In this document: positions 62,298 through 64,000 of the stretch, piece after piece | Layout of the letters: each line of letters begins with the position of its first letter | Numbering within the stretch: the first letter of the stretch is position 1 | From: an uncultured Bacteroidota bacterium | GTDB taxonomy: Bacteria > Bacteroidota > Bacteroidia > Flavobacteriales > Schleiferiaceae | Direction of reading: 5' to 3' | Length of the DNA stretch: 64,000 nt | NCBI GenBank assembly: GCA_913057235.1 | Contig: CAJXNI010000009.1 | Coordinates: 1 to 64,000, forward strand | Made by a program: the position numbers and the translations under genes | The notes under the pieces: model-generated | The model's database searches: none | Told to the model about the DNA's origin: nothing | What the model saw: only the letters and a program-made list of their open reading frames with translations

Positions 62298-63545
62298 CTA
62301 GCTTTCAAATTTCTGCACTTCTCTGCGTAGTATATCCATGGCCATTAAGCTGGCTCTTTGAATGTTGCGCAGGCGGTTGTTACCAAACCTAAACACTTGG
62401 GCTTTTACCCGGTGCTTACTGGCTACGGCAATCCACACCGTTCCTACCGGTTTTTCAGGGCTTCCGCCCGATGGCCCTGCCACGCCACTGGTAGCCACGG
62501 CATAATCGGTTTTAAATTGGGTGCGGGCGCCAACAGCCAGCTCCCTTATGGTAGCTTCAGAAACGGCCCCGTGTTCTTTTAAGGTCTCGGGTTTAACCCC
62601 TACCCACTCTTGCTTAACGCGATTGCTGTAATTTACTATGCTGCCTTCAAAATAATGGCTGGCCCCCGGCACCTCTGTGAGCAAGCGCGCCACGTTACCC
62701 CCGGTGCAACTCTCTGAAGTGGCCACCGTAATTTCGTGCTTTGTGCACAGTTTCTGCAAAACCAGGGGCAGGGTGTCCTCATCTTCCCCAAACACATCCC
62801 GGCCTAAAATCTCGCGCATCTTGGGCAGTTGCGCCTCTACCAGCGCCTTAGATTTTTCTTTATTGGTTCCATATCCGCTTAAGCGCAGACGTACACTGCC
62901 CGGTGAGGGCAAATAGGCCAGCTTCACTTCCACGGGCAGCTTTTCTTCCCAGGCGGCTAAACGCTCGGCCAGATAACTTTCAGGCACCCCTTGGGTGAGT
63001 AAACTTTTGTGATAAATGGTGCCGGGTTGCAGATTTTGCTCTACCCAGGGTAGAATCTTGTCTCGCACCAAATGCTCCGTTTCATAAGGTACGCCCGGAG
63101 TAGAGAAAAAATGTACACCGTCTTTTTCAAAATGCATGCCGGGTGCCGTACCCATGTCATTCATCACCACTTTGCAGGTGCTTGGCACATAGGCCTGGGT
63201 TTTGTTGCTTTCTTTAGGCTCGCGCCCAAAGGAGGCAAAAAGTTTTACCACATTGTCATACACCGCTTGGTTAAAGATTAACTCGCCCCCAAAATATTCC
63301 CGTAAGGTGTGTTTGGTAATATCATCTTTTGTGGGACCTAGACCACCCGTCATAAAAACCAGTTTGGTTTTGGGGTGCAGCGTGTTCAGCGCAAAGCGAA
63401 TGTCTTCCTTTTGATCGGCAATAACCCGTTTAAGGTGCACCTTTATACCCATTTCATTAAGGTGTTTGGCCGTAAAAACTGAATTGGTATCCACCGTTTG
63501 CCCAATTAATATTTCATCTCCTATGGCAATAATCTCTGCTTGCAT
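62298..63545 (-). CDS. cinA: CinA family NMN deamidase / ADP-ribose pyrophosphatase
   Basis: A 415-aa two-domain protein. The N-terminal MoaB-like COG1058 domain (IAIGDEILIGQTVDTNSVF, MTGGLGPTKDDIT) has pyrophosphatase activity in relatives; the C-terminal PncC domain (VATSESCTGGNVARLLTEVP, GSIVNYSNRVKQEWVGV, VATSGVAGPSGGSPEKPVGT) deamidates NMN. It salvages the pyridine nucleotide cycle. It begins 3 bases after the penicillin-binding protein stop. Confidence 0.95.
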   Translation of the reverse strand: MQAEIIAIGDEILIGQTVDTNSVFTAKHLNEMGIKVHLKRVIADQKEDIRFALNTLHPKTKLVFMTGGLGPTKDDITKHTLREYFGGELIFNQAVYDNVVKLFASFGREPKESNKTQAYVPSTCKVVMNDMGTAPGMHFEKDGVHFFSTPGVPYETEHLVRDKILPWVEQNLQPGTIYHKSLLTQGVPESYLAERLAAWEEKLPVEVKLAYLPSPGSVRLRLSGYGTNKEKSKALVEAQLPKMREILGRDVFGEDEDTLPLVLQKLCTKHEITVATSESCTGGNVARLLTEVPGASHYFEGSIVNYSNRVKQEWVGVKPETLKEHGAVSEATIRELAVGARTQFKTDYAVATSGVAGPSGGSPEKPVGTVWIAVASKHRVKAQVFRFGNNRLRNIQRASLMAMDILRREVQKFES

Positions 63546-63548
63546 GGT

Positions 63549-64000
63549 CTAATTTTTTGATTTTCCGCCCCCAAAGAGTCGCTTAAAAAAACCTGGTTTT
63601 TCTTCTTCCTCAGCGTCTACTTCCTCACCTGGTTTCCGCTTAAACAAACCTTTTACCTTGTCCATAAAATTGGGCTCTCGGTAATCTTTGCAATCTAGCA
63701 TTTTAGCCCAATCTTCAGGTAGTTTTTCAAACCCAGCGGAAGTGTAATCATGTAAATCAGTCTGTTTATTCAGCTTTTGCCAGGTAGCCGCAAAAACCGG
63801 CAAAGCCATTGCTGAACCTGAGCCATAGGTGCCTGATTTAAACCGAATGGCGGGCGTAATACCTCCTACCCAAACGCCCATAACCAGCTGCGGGTTATAG
63901 CCCACAAACCAACCGTCTGAGTAGTTTTGAGCGGTACCGGTTTTTCCGGCTAAAGCGTTGGGTAAACCAAAGCGGCTGCGTAATGCGCGTGCGGTGCCCT
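63549..64000 (-). CDS. Class A penicillin-binding protein, C-terminal end
   Basis: Only the last ~150 residues are in the window; the gene continues beyond position 64000. AGKTGTAQNYSDGWFVGYNP contains the KTGT box of the transpeptidase, followed by WVGG and SGSAMALPVFAATWQKL. The tail is long and charged (EEVDAEEEEKPGFFKRLFGG). Family: PBP1A-type peptidoglycan glycosyltransferase/transpeptidase (inferred from this end). Confidence 0.88.
   Translation of the reverse strand, partial: GTARALRSRFGLPNALAGKTGTAQNYSDGWFVGYNPQLVMGVWVGGITPAIRFKSGTYGSGSAMALPVFAATWQKLNKQTDLHDYTSAGFEKLPEDWAKMLDCKDYREPNFMDKVKGLFKRKPGEEVDAEEEEKPGFFKRLFGGGKSKN

Overview
The window is a chromosomal piece of a Bacteroidota genome, most likely a marine member of the Flavobacteriales. 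Supporting signs are several secreted proteins with type IX secretion (T9SS) C-terminal sorting tails, a fused SecDF, class III glutamine synthetase, a bacillithiol deacetylase, the small Bacteroidota families DUF4834, DUF4295 and DUF2851, start sites without Shine-Dalgarno sequences, and repeated promoters of the Bacteroidota type (TAnnTTTG box, often with a TTG-containing box 17-20 bases upstream). I saw no tRNA, rRNA, CRISPR array or transposase.

Layout. 1-12.4 kb is a surface-polysaccharide region: a LamG-domain secreted protein cut by the window edge, an AT-rich minus-strand block (sulfotransferase, methyltransferase, GT2, flippase), a plus-strand block (GT4, second sulfotransferase, WbqC-like) and a minus-strand block (PIG-L deacetylase, UDP-GlcNAc 2-epimerase, YfhO-type membrane protein). 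12.4-32.6 kb is mostly core: carB, rpmH, an SDR/K+ channel/PspC operon, DUF2851, a MarR regulator, pyrF-prfA-purM, a PorE-like OmpA protein, glutamine synthetase III, a Ca2+/Na+ antiporter, tatA and secDF. 32.7-41.9 kb holds a large FG-GAP T9SS protein, two stranded gene ends, a Pif1-like helicase, a GbsR-type regulator with three small membrane proteins, a NeuD-like acyltransferase, surE and a YugP-like peptidase. 42-56.4 kb holds a HAD phosphatase, an acyltransferase/polysaccharide deacetylase pair, radC, a YceI lipoprotein, an exosortase-F-associated-like protein, hemolysin III, a GT4, bshB1, a surface lipoprotein, ndk, DUF721, recF, a TPR protein, ribH, rimO and ftsY. 56.4-64 kb holds a T9SS gene, a chimeric ftsY copy, an M48 peptidase with a barrel protein, then DUF4295-rpmG-rpmB, cinA and the end of a class A penicillin-binding protein.

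Most notable points. (1) The first 170 bp of the ftsY locus are present twice, flanking 1.8 kb that carries a T9SS gene; the second copy is fused in frame to a T9SS sorting-tail fragment, giving an 85-aa chimera. The usual rpmB-rpmG-DUF4295-ftsY-rimO order is interrupted exactly there. (2) A GbsR-type regulator with an 18-bp perfect palindrome over its own promoter heads a cassette of two paralogous three-helix membrane proteins and a third membrane protein; this is the best candidate for an undescribed system. (3) A 14-bp palindrome is shared by the promoters of the MarR regulator and of the YceI lipoprotein gene 27 kb away. (4) Several promoters place the TAnnTTTG box exactly 4 bases before the start codon, which predicts leaderless mRNAs. 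(5) Two convergent stranded gene tails, one from an Omp85-type porin, mark an old deletion or rearrangement at 35.4-35.7 kb.
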